64,000 nt of DNA from Nostoc sp. 'Lobaria pulmonaria (5183) cyanobiont' (GCF_002949795.1 NZ_CP026692.1:2353501-2417500), one strand, 5' to 3'; positions 8,373 through 18,863 are shown, numbered from the stretch's first letter. Notes: generated from the sequence alone by a model not told the origin. Numbers and translations are program-made.

Positions 8373-9596
8373 ATGGTTTCCACCTTTCCCAATCCCTCTT
8401 CTGTTGATCTATCTCGCATTCGACTTTCGATCCGCTCATTGCAACCGCAGTTAGTAGAGTGGCGGCGGCGATTGCATCAACAACCAGAGTTGGGTTTTCA
8501 AGAAAAACTGACTGCTGAGTTTGTATCACAAAAGCTGCAAGAATGGGGAATTGAGCATGAAACTGGCATTGCCCACACTGGCATTGTTGCCACCATCAAA
8601 GGCGACAAACTCACCACTCCCCAAGTTTTAGCGATTCGCGCGGATATGGATGCTTTGCCAATCCAAGAACTCAACGAAGTGCCGTACAAATCGCAGCATG
8701 ATGGAGTGATGCACGCTTGTGGGCATGATGGACATACAGCGATCGCTTTAGGTACAGCTTATTATCTCCAGCAGCATCGTCAAGACTTTTCCGGTATCGT
8801 GAAAATTATCTTTCAGCCAGCGGAAGAATCACCAGGAGGCGCAAAGCCGATGATTGAAGCTGGAGTTCTGAAAAATCCAGATGTTGATGCGATTATTGGT
8901 TTGCACTTGTGGAATAATTTGCCTTTAGGAACAGTCGGTGTGCGGGCTGGGGCATTAATGGCAGCTGTGGAATGCTTTAACTGCACAATTTTGGGCAAAG
9001 GTGGACACGGCGCACTACCTCATCAAACTGTTGATTCCGTTGTTGTTGCTGCCCAAATTGTCAATGCTTTGCAAACCATTGTCGCTCGGAATGTTAATCC
9101 CATTGATTCAGCAGTAGTGACAGTGGGAGAACTTCACGCTGGAACCAAGCGTAATGTAATTGCTGATACAGCGAGAATGAGTGCTACTGTTAGATATTTT
9201 AATCCTAGTTTGAAAGGCTTTTTTAACCAGCGTGTCGAGCAGATTATTGCTGGAATTTGTCAGAGTCATGGTGCAAATTATGATTTAGAATATTGGTCAC
9301 TTTATCCCCCAGTAATTAATGATATAAAAATAGCAGAACTAGTGCGATCTGTAGCAGAAGAAGTTGTAGAAACTCCTGTGGGGATTGTGCCAGAATGCCA
9401 AACTATGGCTGCTGAAGATATGTCATTTTTCTTAGAAGAGGTTCCTGGTTGTTATTTCTTTCTAGGTTCTGCTAACCCCGCGAAAGACTTAGCATATCCC
9501 CATCATCATCCCCGGTTTGATTTTGACGAAACCGCCTTGGCAATGGGTGTAGAAATATTTGTTAGATGCGTGGAAAAGTACTTTGTTTCAACTTAA
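8373..9596 (+). CDS. M20-family amidohydrolase (N-acyl-amino acid hydrolase type)
   Basis: A 407-residue metallopeptidase-fold hydrolase that cleaves N-acyl or amide bonds of amino acids or conjugates; the exact substrate cannot be read. Metal-site motifs are clear: HACGHDGHTAIALG (about residues 111-124), PAEESPGG, and the C-terminal AEDMSFFLEEVPGCYFFLG. The dimerisation domain contains GKGGHGALPHQTVD. There is no signal peptide, so it is cytoplasmic. It stands alone; downstream is a stem-loop and then a non-coding stretch of about 490 bp. Confidence 0.92.
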   Translation: MVSTFPNPSSVDLSRIRLSIRSLQPQLVEWRRRLHQQPELGFQEKLTAEFVSQKLQEWGIEHETGIAHTGIVATIKGDKLTTPQVLAIRADMDALPIQELNEVPYKSQHDGVMHACGHDGHTAIALGTAYYLQQHRQDFSGIVKIIFQPAEESPGGAKPMIEAGVLKNPDVDAIIGLHLWNNLPLGTVGVRAGALMAAVECFNCTILGKGGHGALPHQTVDSVVVAAQIVNALQTIVARNVNPIDSAVVTVGELHAGTKRNVIADTARMSATVRYFNPSLKGFFNQRVEQIIAGICQSHGANYDLEYWSLYPPVINDIKIAELVRSVAEEVVETPVGIVPECQTMAAEDMSFFLEEVPGCYFFLGSANPAKDLAYPHHHPRFDFDETALAMGVEIFVRCVEKYFVST

Positions 9597-9640
9597 ATAA
9601 TAGGATAATTATTGCCGACGACAGGATTTAATAGGGTTTT

Positions 9641-9695
9641 TAAACCTACCCAAAACCTCAAAACCTCTTCTTAGCAGGAGTTTGGGGTAGGTTTA
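9641..9695. terminator. stem-loop downstream of the amidohydrolase
   Basis: TAAACCTACCC at 9641 pairs with GGGTAGGTTTA ending at 9695, with a partly paired loop between. There is no clean U-run, so it is a weak candidate terminator or a palindromic repeat. The remainder of 9597-10086 shows no gene that I can support; an open frame from 9829 has no coding character before 10087. Confidence 0.4.
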
Positions 9696-10086
9696 TTAAA
9701 GAGAGTGAGGGTTGGTGATTTTTTGAAAAAATTCGCTTCGCTAATCGAGTACTGGTAGCTTTTTCTTAGTCCCTTTTTTTGAGGGAGATGTCGTTTCACC
9801 AGTGTAATACGCTATTAATTTTTACTCTGTGCCTGTTTTATGCCGATGTCGTCATAAGTTGATTTTCCCACCTAAAGAGCGATCGCACTTCCGGGTTAAA
9901 AAAGAGCCAGAAGGCTTTCTGGTAGTGGATTTTAGCGCTATGGCGTCAAAACTTTATTTACCTATCTCTGTATCCGGTAGTTTTTTTTACATATTTTTAC
10001 ATCAAGCAGATTGCTTGACTTTTTGTCACACAACTTGTAATACTAAGGCTAAGGAGAAAAATTTACTTTACTTAGATACTAACTGT

Positions 10087-11499
10087 ATGGCCACAAATGA
10101 CATCGTTTTTCTACAAGACTTGACTGGATCGTATTATGATGACTTACCCAGACTGAAGGTTTTACTTCCTGCGGTAGTAAACCGATTAACCAGCCCTTAT
10201 TTAACTAACATTTTTGGTAATGATCTTCAATTTGGTCTTGCCTCTTTCAAGGATAAACCAGTACCGACTTTAGGTGAGCCTGGTGATTATGTTTATCAAA
10301 AAGAGGTTTCTTTAACCACTGATGCAGCACTAATTAAAACAACAGTCACTGGTACTCCTGGCATTCCTGGTACTGGTTTTGTTGCTACTGGCGGTGCTGA
10401 CGAACCCGAATCACAATTAGAGGCACTTTTACACGCTGCCTTAGATAGTAGTATCGGTTACAGAGTAGGCTCAAAGCGTTTAGTTTTCCTAGCTACCGAT
10501 GCGACCTATCACATTGCAGGGGATGGTGCTGCGGCCAATCCGACTGCTATCACTGTGGCTAATAACGGAGATGGCGTAATCGATCCTAATGAAGATTATC
10601 CAGATATTGCACAAGTACAGACGGCTCTGATCGCAAATGATATTATTCCTGTTTTTCTAGCTACCAGTGATGTTAAAAGTACTTACGACGGGCTGGTTAG
10701 CAGTTTAGGTCGGGGTATTGTGACAACTCTTGATAGTAATAGCGAGAATGTGGCTGATGTCATAAAATTTGCGATCGCTAAAGCAAATGCTGTAATAACT
10801 ATTGAGGGAACCGACGGCGATGAAAACATTGATGCCTCTAATATAACTACACCCGGCAATCAGGTTGTTTTTGCAGGGGCGGGTAACGACACTATTGACC
10901 TCTTTGGTGTTCCTGGCAACCATTTTGTTGATGGAGGAGCAGGTTTTGATGTCATTTATGGTGGGGGTGGTCAAGATATATTTGATGGTGGCAGTTCTGA
11001 TGACAACCTATACGGAGGAAACGGTAATGATACTCTCCTTGGCAGTAGTGGCAACGATGTTCTACGAGGACAAGGCGGCGACGATATCCTTCAAGGAGAT
11101 AGTGGCAAGGACGATTTATTTGGGGGAGCAGGCAACGATAGGTTTATATTTGACACTGGATCAGCATTTACGACTGATGACCTCGGAGTAGATATAATCA
11201 ACGACTTCCAAAGAGTTGCAGGTAATACGGACACAATCGAACTATCGAGAGATACTTTTACTGTTTTAGGTTCTTCTGGTTTTATCTTTGCTACTGTCAG
11301 TACTAACGCAGCTGCTGAAACAAGTACTGGCAATATTGTTTACAGTACCGGGACTCGTAGCCTGTTTTATAACGCAAATGGTGCAACACCTGGATTTGGT
11401 TCCGGTTCTAGTCTGGCAGATCCCCAAGGAGGTCTATTCGCAACATTTGCATCAAGTACTCCCACTCTAATCGCCACTGATTTTACTATTGTTGATTAA
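10087..11499 (+). CDS. vWA-domain protein with RTX calcium-binding repeats
   Basis: A 470-residue predicted extracellular protein. The N-terminus (MATNDIVFLQDLTGSYYDDL) is a von Willebrand factor A/integrin-like domain with a metal-site-like DLTGSY; about residues 238-360 carry glycine/aspartate nonapeptide repeats (GGNGNDTLLG, GGAGNDRF type) of the hemolysin/RTX class, followed by a C-terminal beta-rich region typical of type I secretion substrates. There is no N-terminal signal peptide, as expected for that route. The in-frame sequence from 9829 to 10086 looks non-coding, so I start at the ATG at 10087, although no good ribosome site is seen. Function is probably adhesion or surface structure. 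Confidence 0.85.
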   Translation: MATNDIVFLQDLTGSYYDDLPRLKVLLPAVVNRLTSPYLTNIFGNDLQFGLASFKDKPVPTLGEPGDYVYQKEVSLTTDAALIKTTVTGTPGIPGTGFVATGGADEPESQLEALLHAALDSSIGYRVGSKRLVFLATDATYHIAGDGAAANPTAITVANNGDGVIDPNEDYPDIAQVQTALIANDIIPVFLATSDVKSTYDGLVSSLGRGIVTTLDSNSENVADVIKFAIAKANAVITIEGTDGDENIDASNITTPGNQVVFAGAGNDTIDLFGVPGNHFVDGGAGFDVIYGGGGQDIFDGGSSDDNLYGGNGNDTLLGSSGNDVLRGQGGDDILQGDSGKDDLFGGAGNDRFIFDTGSAFTTDDLGVDIINDFQRVAGNTDTIELSRDTFTVLGSSGFIFATVSTNAAAETSTGNIVYSTGTRSLFYNANGATPGFGSGSSLADPQGGLFATFASSTPTLIATDFTIVD

Positions 11500-11588
11500 T
11501 TACAATACTTCGGACAGAATCAGGCTATAAGCCATAAGAGGATGTTTTACATCTGTGCATTGGTGTTAACTTAAGGTGAAAACCAGTC

Positions 11589-11702
11589 ATATCGTGTCCG
11601 GTTAAAGACTTATCATTAAGACCGCAGAGGGGCAGAGGAGAGGGGTTTTTGGGCTTTCTGCATAGATTCAGGAATTATAACTAATTAGCCGGACATGATA
11701 TC
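11589..11702. mobile_element. MITE-like element with TGTCCGG termini
   Basis: The arms ATATCGTGTCCGGTTAA (11589-11605) and its near-complement TTAGCCGGACATGATAT (ending about 11701) bound about 114 bp. The middle contains a G-rich 'gcagaggggcagagg' repeat. Immediately after, 11763-11790 is another small palindrome (TGTAGAGAC...). Together these fill the 311-bp gap between the RTX and kinase genes. Confidence 0.55.
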
Positions 11703-11810
11703 AGGTAAACGCATTTAAAATAAACATCTGGTGAAATCAATTATACGTTACCTGAAATCCTTGTAGAGACTAGCAGTGCTGCGCCTCTACATGCTTTTTG
11801 ACTCATATCT

Positions 11811-13337
11811 CTAATTTATGACTGCCGGTTTGTGTTTATTGCTAACTTCTAAAGGCAGGAAAATCGTCAAAACTTCCCCATAGTGTGGACGCTGGCGCAC
11901 AATCAGTTTGCCACCGATCGCTTGAAACAAATGCTTGGTTGCAGCGATATTCAAACTAATCGTACCTGTTTCTGGTTGGAACATCAGCAGTTGACCTAGA
12001 GCTTTGCGAATTGGTGGTGTTGCAGGTGTGGCGGCTTTATTTGAATCTTTGCACCGGAATTGCGGCGATAATTGTAACTTCAGTTGATCTCCCGCTGGGA
12101 TAACTTGTACTTGAATATGGCTGCCAGCGGGTAAGCTGCGAGTAAAATTTTCTATCAAACCAGTGAGAACCTGATCTAGCATGGTGGGATTGCTTACCAC
12201 TGTCGGTAGTTGCTGGGGTAAAACAACATTTAAAGTTAAGTTCCGCCGATGCGCTGCTTGTTCCCAACGGGGAATGCTCTGCTGCAACACCTGATCTAAA
12301 GACATCGGCGTGAGTTGAGTTTTTGATGATTTTGCTGAGGCAGTAGTTTCCAATTCTGCGGCCTTAAACAGCAATTCCATGCGGTCAATTTGCTCGGTAC
12401 ACTCGTGATCGATAATTTTTAAGCGATTGAGCACGCTAGCATCTAAATCTCGCCGCTTCAACAGCAGACGAGTCATGGTGCGAATAGTGGTTAAAGGTGT
12501 GCGAACTTCGTGAGCGAAGGCTTGGAGCAATTCTACATCAGGATTTGGGGAAGGTGGGGCCCCCTCTGTGGATAAGAGGTAATGGGTATTGGGCATTGGG
12601 CATTGAGGGATAACTCTTCTCCCCTGCTCCCCCACTCCTCTGCTCCCTTGCTCCCTTGCTTCTTCCTCAGTTCCTAGTAAAGAGTCGTTAGTCTCTTCTG
12701 GTTCTGTTAATTCCTGAAGCAATAACTGGCTAAAGTGAATCATCATACGGTAGTCTGGTGCTACCGGAGAATACTGTTCTACTAATGCGTCCAAGCGGGC
12801 AAAAAATTCTGGATTAGCCAGCATTACCCGTGCCCCTAGCGATCGCCAAGCCTGTTGCACTATCTCTGGCTCAAAAGAAAATGAAAAGGTTTTTTTACCG
12901 TTTTTCTGGGTTGCTAAAACTAGCACTAATCTAAATTTATCTGTAAAAACTAAGCAAAACTGTTCTGCGCCTAAAGGATCGCCAGGCAGTAAAGGAAGTA
13001 CTGATTCATGGGGAGCAATGTCTTCATTTACAGACGCAATCGCACCTGGCATCTGAAATGGCATCAGCGCCAAGGGGTTAAATGGTTTTGCTGTAAAAGT
13101 TACTGTTTGTAAACTTTGAGTCAATTTTGGTTGACTAAATAAGGGTGCTGGTGCGGCTAAAACTAATCCTTGGGTTGTGTCAACTGAAGGGTCTGCTAAA
13201 GTATTTAATAGCAAATGTTCTGTCGCTGCGAGGCTGATACGCCACTGCTGCTCTGCTTTAGCAGGTGAACATTCTGCCACACTTGATTGATTTTCAGCCA
13301 AGATTTCGCTCAGGCTTGGCAATATACATTGGTACAC
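11811..13337 (-). CDS. sensor histidine kinase with degenerate ATPase domain
   Basis: A 508-residue cytoplasmic protein without membrane segments. The N-terminal sensor region (1-220) is unrecognised. The phosphoacceptor helix is intact (FAHEVRTPLTTIRTMTRLLL, about 271-290), and an N-box-like IENFTRS is present, but the DxGxG box of the HATPase domain is not visible, and the region after QLKLQLSPQFRCK is divergent. It may lack normal ATP hydrolysis or use a variant site. Residues about 223-266 (EQGSRGVGEQG and onward) are encoded by intergenic-type repeats (12541-12670) inserted in frame between the sensor and kinase parts. No response regulator is adjacent. Confidence 0.8.
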   Translation of the reverse strand: MYQCILPSLSEILAENQSSVAECSPAKAEQQWRISLAATEHLLLNTLADPSVDTTQGLVLAAPAPLFSQPKLTQSLQTVTFTAKPFNPLALMPFQMPGAIASVNEDIAPHESVLPLLPGDPLGAEQFCLVFTDKFRLVLVLATQKNGKKTFSFSFEPEIVQQAWRSLGARVMLANPEFFARLDALVEQYSPVAPDYRMMIHFSQLLLQELTEPEETNDSLLGTEEEAREQGSRGVGEQGRRVIPQCPMPNTHYLLSTEGAPPSPNPDVELLQAFAHEVRTPLTTIRTMTRLLLKRRDLDASVLNRLKIIDHECTEQIDRMELLFKAAELETTASAKSSKTQLTPMSLDQVLQQSIPRWEQAAHRRNLTLNVVLPQQLPTVVSNPTMLDQVLTGLIENFTRSLPAGSHIQVQVIPAGDQLKLQLSPQFRCKDSNKAATPATPPIRKALGQLLMFQPETGTISLNIAATKHLFQAIGGKLIVRQRPHYGEVLTIFLPLEVSNKHKPAVIN

Positions 13338-13540
13338 AGGCTTTCACCCCTTAATTCAAGAGCGACTAACAGCGTCTGGGTTAGACATTTCACTACTATC
13401 TAAGAGGTTATAGCTATTTGTATACTGGTGACAGTGGTAGAACCGAACAATTCAGGGGCAATTCCCCTCTAACTGCGATCGCACTTAAGGGCTGAAAAAC
13501 ATTGGCACTGACTTTTACCGATAGGCGTGGCGATCGCAAA

Positions 13541-13993
13541 TTAATGATCGACAGTGAAGGTGAAACTGTCAGTGCCGTTGAAGTTGGCATTGGGGGTGTA
13601 GATGAAGAAGTCGTCGCCGGGATTGTCTGGAGTGTTGTTGTCATTAAGTGTCAGTGTGCCGTTAGTGGGGTTGGTGAAATCACTAATAGTTAAAGTATTG
13701 CCATCGATATCTGTATATCTACGCAGAAGATTGCTAGCAAGGATGTTAATGGCGATATCTTCGTTAGTGGTAGCGGCAGTCGGAAAGCCAAACACTACAT
13801 AGCTTTCCCCTGCAAGAATCTGAGCGTTGGGGGAGGCATTACTTGCCCCGATAATCAAGTCATCGAAGCCATCGCCGTTGATGTCCCCCGCACTGCTGAC
13901 AGAACTGCCTGAATTTTCACCCACATCAATGCCGTTAATCACAAAGCCGTTGCTGCTATTAAGCTCAGATAGATTTAAAACTGCATTAGCCAT
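13541..13993 (-). pseudogene. FG-GAP / cadherin-like surface protein fragment
   Basis: From the ATG at 13993 (MANAVLNLSEL) about 150 residues are open. One FG-GAP repeat is clear (SAGDINGDGFDDLIIGA), fused after VVFGFPTA to a bacterial cadherin-like/Ig module (NEDIAINILASNLL...DIDGNTLTISDF...FNGTDSFTFTVD). Intact relatives are usually much longer, with many repeats and a secretion tail. The abrupt stop after FTFTVDH and the joining of two module types suggest an internally deleted, 3'-truncated remnant. It lies directly downstream of a truncated TIGR03032 gene on the same strand. Confidence 0.6.
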
Positions 13994-14052
13994 TGTTGTT
14001 GATTCTCCAAGTTGTTTGTTTCTCGGCTGTAAAACGTGAAGTTTCACGTCTC

Positions 14053-14690
14053 TCATCCCATCGTTACCATCCGCCGAATTTCATCACTCTTAAAGCCGAT
14101 CGCCATTGGACGACGCACCCCTGGTAGCGCCACCACGTCGTATAATTCCAGTACCACCACCGTCTGCACAGAATGGACAATATCACCGCTTTTCAGGTCA
14201 ATCACCAGTAGCCCACAGCGAGGTTCAGCATTTTTTTTAAATAATTTTTCGTCTAAAGGCAAACCACTGAAAGTCTTGTTATGCCTGGGCTGAGAAACTC
14301 CGACGATCGCAAAGTCGCCATGAAATGCACAACCGCGCATATATCCTGGACAAAATGCCACAGGTTCAAAGCTGCCCCGTTTAAAGTCTAGGTAGCCAAA
14401 ATCTCCTGTTCCAGAGTTAAGTAACCACAGCTTGTCTTTATACCACCGAGGAGAATGGGGTATGGAAAGTCCTCTGATGAGTATCTCGTTACTTTCCACA
14501 TCAATGACGCAACCACCATCAGCCCGCCTATCCCGCCATCCTTCTGCCACATCCGACTGACTCACAGCAGTGACATATCTGGGCTGACCATCTCGTATTG
14601 CTAACCCGTTAAGATGACACCTGTCTTCTGCTGCCAATTTACTAATGTCAAATTTCGCCTGTCTTTTGACAAAAACCCAATTTCTTGTTG
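14053..14690 (-). pseudogene. TIGR03032-family protein, 5'-truncated
   Basis: Family-typical sequence starts around CHLNGLAIRDGQPRYVTA and continues through WLLNSGTGDFGYLD, PRHNKTFSGLPLDE, and ELYDVVALPGVRRPMAIGF at the C-terminus. TIGR03032 proteins are beta-propeller-like proteins of unknown function, typically over 300 residues; here only about 210 residues match. The frame stays open upstream to an ATG at 14796, but those 37 or so residues are Cys-rich and unlike the family, so the true N-terminus seems lost. The stop abuts the FG-GAP remnant. Confidence 0.6.
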
Positions 14691-14910
14691 TGCCAGTAAT
14701 AATTTTGTGATGACAGATTGTCCCAAAACATACATAAACTATTTTTATATATAATTTGAGAACATCTTTGCACAAGCAAGAATCATGTTCATCCAAGCTT
14801 TATATCCGTTAGCGAGTCAGATGCTCTTGCTGCGCTATCGAGCGCCACAGCTTGTCGTAGACATCGTATTTTTTAGGTAGATTAGCAATAGACTATCTCA
14901 AGGGCACTTT

Positions 14911-15729
14911 ATGACTTCTTTTGATTCAGCTAAAGATTTGGTACTAGTTGTTGGTGCTACAGGTGGAGTCGGGCAATTAGTGGTAGGCAAGTTACTCGAA
15001 AAGGGTTTAAAAGTTCGCGTTCTGACACGCAATGCTGCAAAAGCTGAAGAGATGTTTAACCAAAAAGTGGAAATTGCCGTTGGCGATATTCGCCAGCCAG
15101 CTACACTGCCAGCTGCAATGCCAGGTGTTACCTACATCATAAATTGTACTGGAACTACTGCCTTTCCCTCTGCGCGATGGGAGTTTGACCAACCCCCAAA
15201 CTTGATTGAATGGGGAATTATTTTCCTTAATCCCAAATCTAGTGAAGCAAAAGCAAAGAATAGTCCGGCAAAGATTGATGCTCAAGGTGTCAGCAATCTA
15301 GTAGCAGCAGCACCCCAGAATTTGAAGCGATTCGTTTTCATCTCTTCTTGTGGAATTCTCCGTAAAAATCAGTTTCCTTTTAGTATTCTTAATGGTTTTG
15401 GCGTGTTGGATGCCAAACAAAAAGGCGAAGAGTCCATTATTAATTCAGGATTACCCTACACCATTATCCGCCCAGGACGCCTCATTGACGGGCCCTATAC
15501 CTCATACGACCTCAACACCCTCCTGAAGGCAAAAACTGGGGGTAAATACGGTGTGGTCATAGGCACTGGGGATACACTTTCGGGTGATGCCAGCCGGATT
15601 GATGTCGCAAACGCTTGTGTAGAATGCCTTTTTCAGCCAAGTAATTCTAGGAAAATTTTTGAAATAGTCAACCAAGGACAAAGACCACCTGTAATTGACT
15701 GGGAAACTCTTTTTTCTGGGATTGAGTAA
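14911..15729 (+). CDS. NAD(P)-binding SDR-like protein (NmrA/Ycf39-related)
   Basis: A 272-residue atypical short-chain dehydrogenase-fold protein. The nucleotide site is seen at VLVVGATGGVGQLVVGKLL (about residues 11-29), with a following acidic/Arg stretch (VRVLTRNAAKAE) typical of NADP preference. YTIIRPGRLIDGP matches the NmrA/Ycf39/Tic62-like group; the canonical YxxxK catalytic pair is not evident. Members act as redox sensors or assembly factors; no specific role can be given. It is monocistronic, upstream of dnaK by about 430 bp. Confidence 0.85.
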   Translation: MTSFDSAKDLVLVVGATGGVGQLVVGKLLEKGLKVRVLTRNAAKAEEMFNQKVEIAVGDIRQPATLPAAMPGVTYIINCTGTTAFPSARWEFDQPPNLIEWGIIFLNPKSSEAKAKNSPAKIDAQGVSNLVAAAPQNLKRFVFISSCGILRKNQFPFSILNGFGVLDAKQKGEESIINSGLPYTIIRPGRLIDGPYTSYDLNTLLKAKTGGKYGVVIGTGDTLSGDASRIDVANACVECLFQPSNSRKIFEIVNQGQRPPVIDWETLFSGIE

Positions 15730-16162
15730 CTTCTGAGTGCTAAGTGCTGAGTTATTATTCTCTCTTCATGCCCCATGCTCCATCCCCAATCTCCAGTCCT
15801 TCTGTAGTTTATTGCCTCAAAAGACGGCAAACACCACTCGGACGTTACGGTTCACCCTAATTACTGAAAGTATTAATTCTTCTACATTAGACAGAGTGAA
15901 GACAAATTAATCCATGAACCAACTAAAAACACAATTTAGTTAGTCTAACCGTCCCAAGTAAGGTTCGGGAAACCACCCTTCATGGACTGGCTACCACTAA
16001 GCTTCAGTATATATATCAGCATAGTCTGGAGTTTTAACCCCAGGAAAGCCAAATCAAAGGTATTCATGCTGAACTGGCTGATTTATTGACCCTGTTGGTT
16101 CAAAATTTAGTGCTTTATATTCTCATTCATTCATTTGTAGTTATACGGAGCCAGCACCTAAA
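15730..16162. other. intergenic region upstream of dnaK
   Basis: About 430 bp. STRR-like 'gagtgctaagtgctgag' and 'ccccatgctcc' repeats lie at 15735-15800. The rest is a long leader to dnaK. No CIRCE-type TTAGCACTC inverted repeat is visible, so HrcA control is not supported from sequence. Confidence 0.5.
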
Positions 16163-18085
16163 ATGGCAAAAGTAGTTGGAATTGACTTAGGAACAACGAA
16201 CTCCTGCGTGGCAGTGATGGAAGGTGGCAAACCCACAGTAATTGCTAATGCTGAAGGTTTTCGGACAACGCCATCAGTAGTCGCATTTGCGAAAAATGGC
16301 GACAACTTGGTTGGCCAAATCGCCAAACGCCAAGCGGTGATGAACCCCGAAAATACGTTTTACTCAGTCAAACGCTTTATCGGTCGCCGCTACGATGAAG
16401 TTAGTAACGAAGCTACGGAAGTTTCTTACAAAGTTCTCAGCAGCAACGGCAATGTCAAATTAGATTGTCCAATAGCTGGTAAACCGTTTGCTCCTGAAGA
16501 AATTTCTGCAAAAGTTCTTCGCAAACTAGTTGAAGATGCCAGCAAATACCTGGGTGAAACCGTAACCCAAGCTGTAATCACCGTTCCCGCATACTTCAAC
16601 GACTCGCAACGGCAAGCGACAAAAGACGCTGGTAAAATTGCCGGGATTGAAGTTCTACGGATTATCAACGAGCCTACAGCTGCTTCTTTGGCTTATGGGT
16701 TTGACAAGAAGAGTAACGAAACTATCCTCGTATTTGACCTTGGTGGTGGTACTTTCGACGTATCCGTGCTGGAAGTAGGAGACGGAGTTTTTGAAGTACT
16801 AGCCACATCTGGTGATACCCACCTTGGTGGTGACGACTTCGATAAAAAAATAGTTGACTTCTTAGCTGAGAAGTTCAAGAAAGCCGAAGGTATTGACCTG
16901 CGGAAAGACAAACAAGCTTTACAACGTCTGACTGAAGCCGCAGAAAAAGCCAAAATTGAGCTTTCTAGCGTCACCCAAGCAGAAATTAACCTACCATTTA
17001 TCACCGCAACCCAGGATGGGCCCAAGCACCTGGATACAACCCTGACTCGCGCCCAGTTTGAAGAACTTTGCTCTGACTTAATTGACCGTTGTCGTATTCC
17101 TGTGGAAAACGCCCTGCGGGATGCCAAGTTAAACAAAGGCGATATTGATGAAGTGGTGTTAGTTGGTGGTTCTACGCGGATTCCTGCAGTCCACCAGATT
17201 GTGAAGCAGGTATTAGGTAAAGACCCCAACCAAAGCGTTAACCCTGATGAAGTCGTAGCAGTTGGTGCAGCCATTCAAGCCGGGGTACTGGCTGGTGATG
17301 TAACTGGCATCTTGCTGTTAGATGTGACACCGCTATCTTTGGGTGTGGAAACATTGGGCGGCGTGATGACCAAAATTATCCCCCGCAACACCACAATTCC
17401 TACCAAGAAATCGGAAGTTTTCTCCACTGCTGTGGATGGACAAACCAACGTAGAAATTCACGTCCTCCAAGGCGAACGCGAATTCTCTAACGATAACAAG
17501 AGCTTGGGAACCTTCCGCCTCGATGGTATTCCTCCTGCACCACGTGGCGTCCCTCAAATTGAAGTGGTGTTCGACATTGACGCTAACGGTATCCTTAACG
17601 TCACCGCTAAGGACAAAGGTACTGGTAAAGAACAGTCCATCAGCATAACTGGCGCTTCCACCCTGGATAAAAATGACGTTGACCGGATGGTGAGAGAAGC
17701 TGAACAGAACGCTTCATCTGACAAAGAGCGGCGTGAAAAGATTGAACGCAAGAACCAAGCCGATTCTTTGGCATACCAAGCTGAAAAGCAGTTACAAGAG
17801 TTGGGCGATAAAGTTCCCGATGCTGACAAGACTAAAGTCGAAGGTTTAGTAAAAGAACTGCGGGAAGCAGTTGCTAAAGAAGACGATGAGCAAATTAAGA
17901 AGCTCACTCCAGAATTGCAACAAGCACTATTCGCTGTTGGTAGCAACATCTATCAACAAGCTGGTGCAAGTGCTGGTGCCGGTGCGGGTGCTACATCTGG
18001 TGGTGAACCTCAAGATAGTAGTAGTTCCTCTAGTTCTGGTAACGGCGACGATGTGATTGACGCTGATTTTACAGAGAGCAAATAA
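16163..18085 (+). CDS. dnaK: molecular chaperone DnaK (Hsp70)
   Basis: ATP-driven Hsp70 chaperone, 640 residues. The actin-like ATPase domain begins [17 protein letters not shown], with [30 protein letters not shown], and [12 protein letters not shown]; the substrate-binding domain follows linker [17 protein letters not shown]; the tail ends in a Gly/Ser-rich stretch and [13 protein letters not shown]. Length and tail match the main housekeeping cyanobacterial DnaK (DnaK2 type). grpE and dnaJ are not adjacent. A strong intrinsic terminator follows at 18133. Confidence 0.98.
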   Translation: MAKVVGIDLGTTNSCVAVMEGGKPTVIANAEGFRTTPSVVAFAKNGDNLVGQIAKRQAVMNPENTFYSVKRFIGRRYDEVSNEATEVSYKVLSSNGNVKLDCPIAGKPFAPEEISAKVLRKLVEDASKYLGETVTQAVITVPAYFNDSQRQATKDAGKIAGIEVLRIINEPTAASLAYGFDKKSNETILVFDLGGGTFDVSVLEVGDGVFEVLATSGDTHLGGDDFDKKIVDFLAEKFKKAEGIDLRKDKQALQRLTEAAEKAKIELSSVTQAEINLPFITATQDGPKHLDTTLTRAQFEELCSDLIDRCRIPVENALRDAKLNKGDIDEVVLVGGSTRIPAVHQIVKQVLGKDPNQSVNPDEVVAVGAAIQAGVLAGDVTGILLLDVTPLSLGVETLGGVMTKIIPRNTTIPTKKSEVFSTAVDGQTNVEIHVLQGEREFSNDNKSLGTFRLDGIPPAPRGVPQIEVVFDIDANGILNVTAKDKGTGKEQSISITGASTLDKNDVDRMVREAEQNASSDKERREKIERKNQADSLAYQAEKQLQELGDKVPDADKTKVEGLVKELREAVAKEDDEQIKKLTPELQQALFAVGSNIYQQAGASAGAGAGATSGGEPQDSSSSSSSGNGDDVIDADFTESK

Positions 18086-18132
18086 TTCCCTTACTTCTTT
18101 TGGGAAGATTATCTTGTCCCACCTTATAATTA

Positions 18133-18168
18133 CCCACTCAGACAAATGCCTGAGTGGGGATTTTTTTT
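18133..18168 (+). terminator. rho-independent terminator of dnaK
   Basis: Perfect 9-bp stem CCCACTCAG / CTGAGTGGG with an 8-nt loop, followed by GA and eight T. Confidence 0.9.
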
Positions 18169-18220
18169 AATGAGTTGGGAGTTAGGAATTAAGAGTTATA
18201 TAAAGTCTGGTTAATCCCTT

Positions 18221-18859
18221 ATGCCATATCCACAAGCACCTTGGACACTTCAGGGCCATGCTATCCAAACTCTGCATTTGCTAAATATTGACCAAGTGCG
18301 CCCTTTGATTCCCTTAGAGTTAGAAATTGTTTCTGTATGGCCTGGTAAAACCCTCGGTAGCGTGTATTTCTCTAATTACGGGTCAGGCTCAGTACTGGAG
18401 TATAGTGAGTTAATTGTTGTCCCAGCTTTGATTAATTACCAAAGGAAAATCGGTGCTTGGATTTCCCATATTTATGTTGATAATGCTGATTCAGTGGCTG
18501 GTGGTCGAGAAATCTGGGGACTACCAAAGGAACTAGCTAAGTTTACCTGGGAACAAGGAAAGTATGTTACTGTGCATCAGGAAAACCGGAAATTGTGTAG
18601 TCTTAAGTATAATCAACAAAGCTTGGCATGGAGACAGCGATTAAGTGCTTCTAGTTTCAGCGCTAAGGGTGCTGATTTGCTGATATTCCCTGCTGAATTT
18701 GAGTCTATGTTGGGTTTGATTGGTTCTAAGTTAGAAATCCCCGTCGAAAGTCCTTTTTCTGGAATAGGTTTGGGTCAACCTTGGTTAACTGTCCGTTGTG
18801 AGCAGTTGAGTTTGCGGGTTGATGCGCCAAAAGTGGTAGGTCAATCAATTTTAGATTAA
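18221..18859 (+). CDS. acetoacetate decarboxylase-like (ADC superfamily) protein
   Basis: A 212-residue protein with the ADC-fold signature GGREIWGLPKELA (about residues 90-102); the lysine here corresponds to the conserved GxPK site of the family. The start is LNIDQVRPLIPLELE-like, as in bacterial ADC/DUF2071-type proteins. True acetoacetate decarboxylation depends on a Schiff-base lysine environment that cannot be confirmed, so the reaction is unassigned. It is monocistronic between the dnaK terminator and a convergent pseudogene, with a shared hairpin downstream. Confidence 0.75.
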   Translation: MPYPQAPWTLQGHAIQTLHLLNIDQVRPLIPLELEIVSVWPGKTLGSVYFSNYGSGSVLEYSELIVVPALINYQRKIGAWISHIYVDNADSVAGGREIWGLPKELAKFTWEQGKYVTVHQENRKLCSLKYNQQSLAWRQRLSASSFSAKGADLLIFPAEFESMLGLIGSKLEIPVESPFSGIGLGQPWLTVRCEQLSLRVDAPKVVGQSILD

Positions 18860-18863
18860 TTTA

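Noticed and set aside
15730-16162. CIRCE element upstream of dnaK
   Set aside because: No TTAGCACTC inverted repeat could be found.
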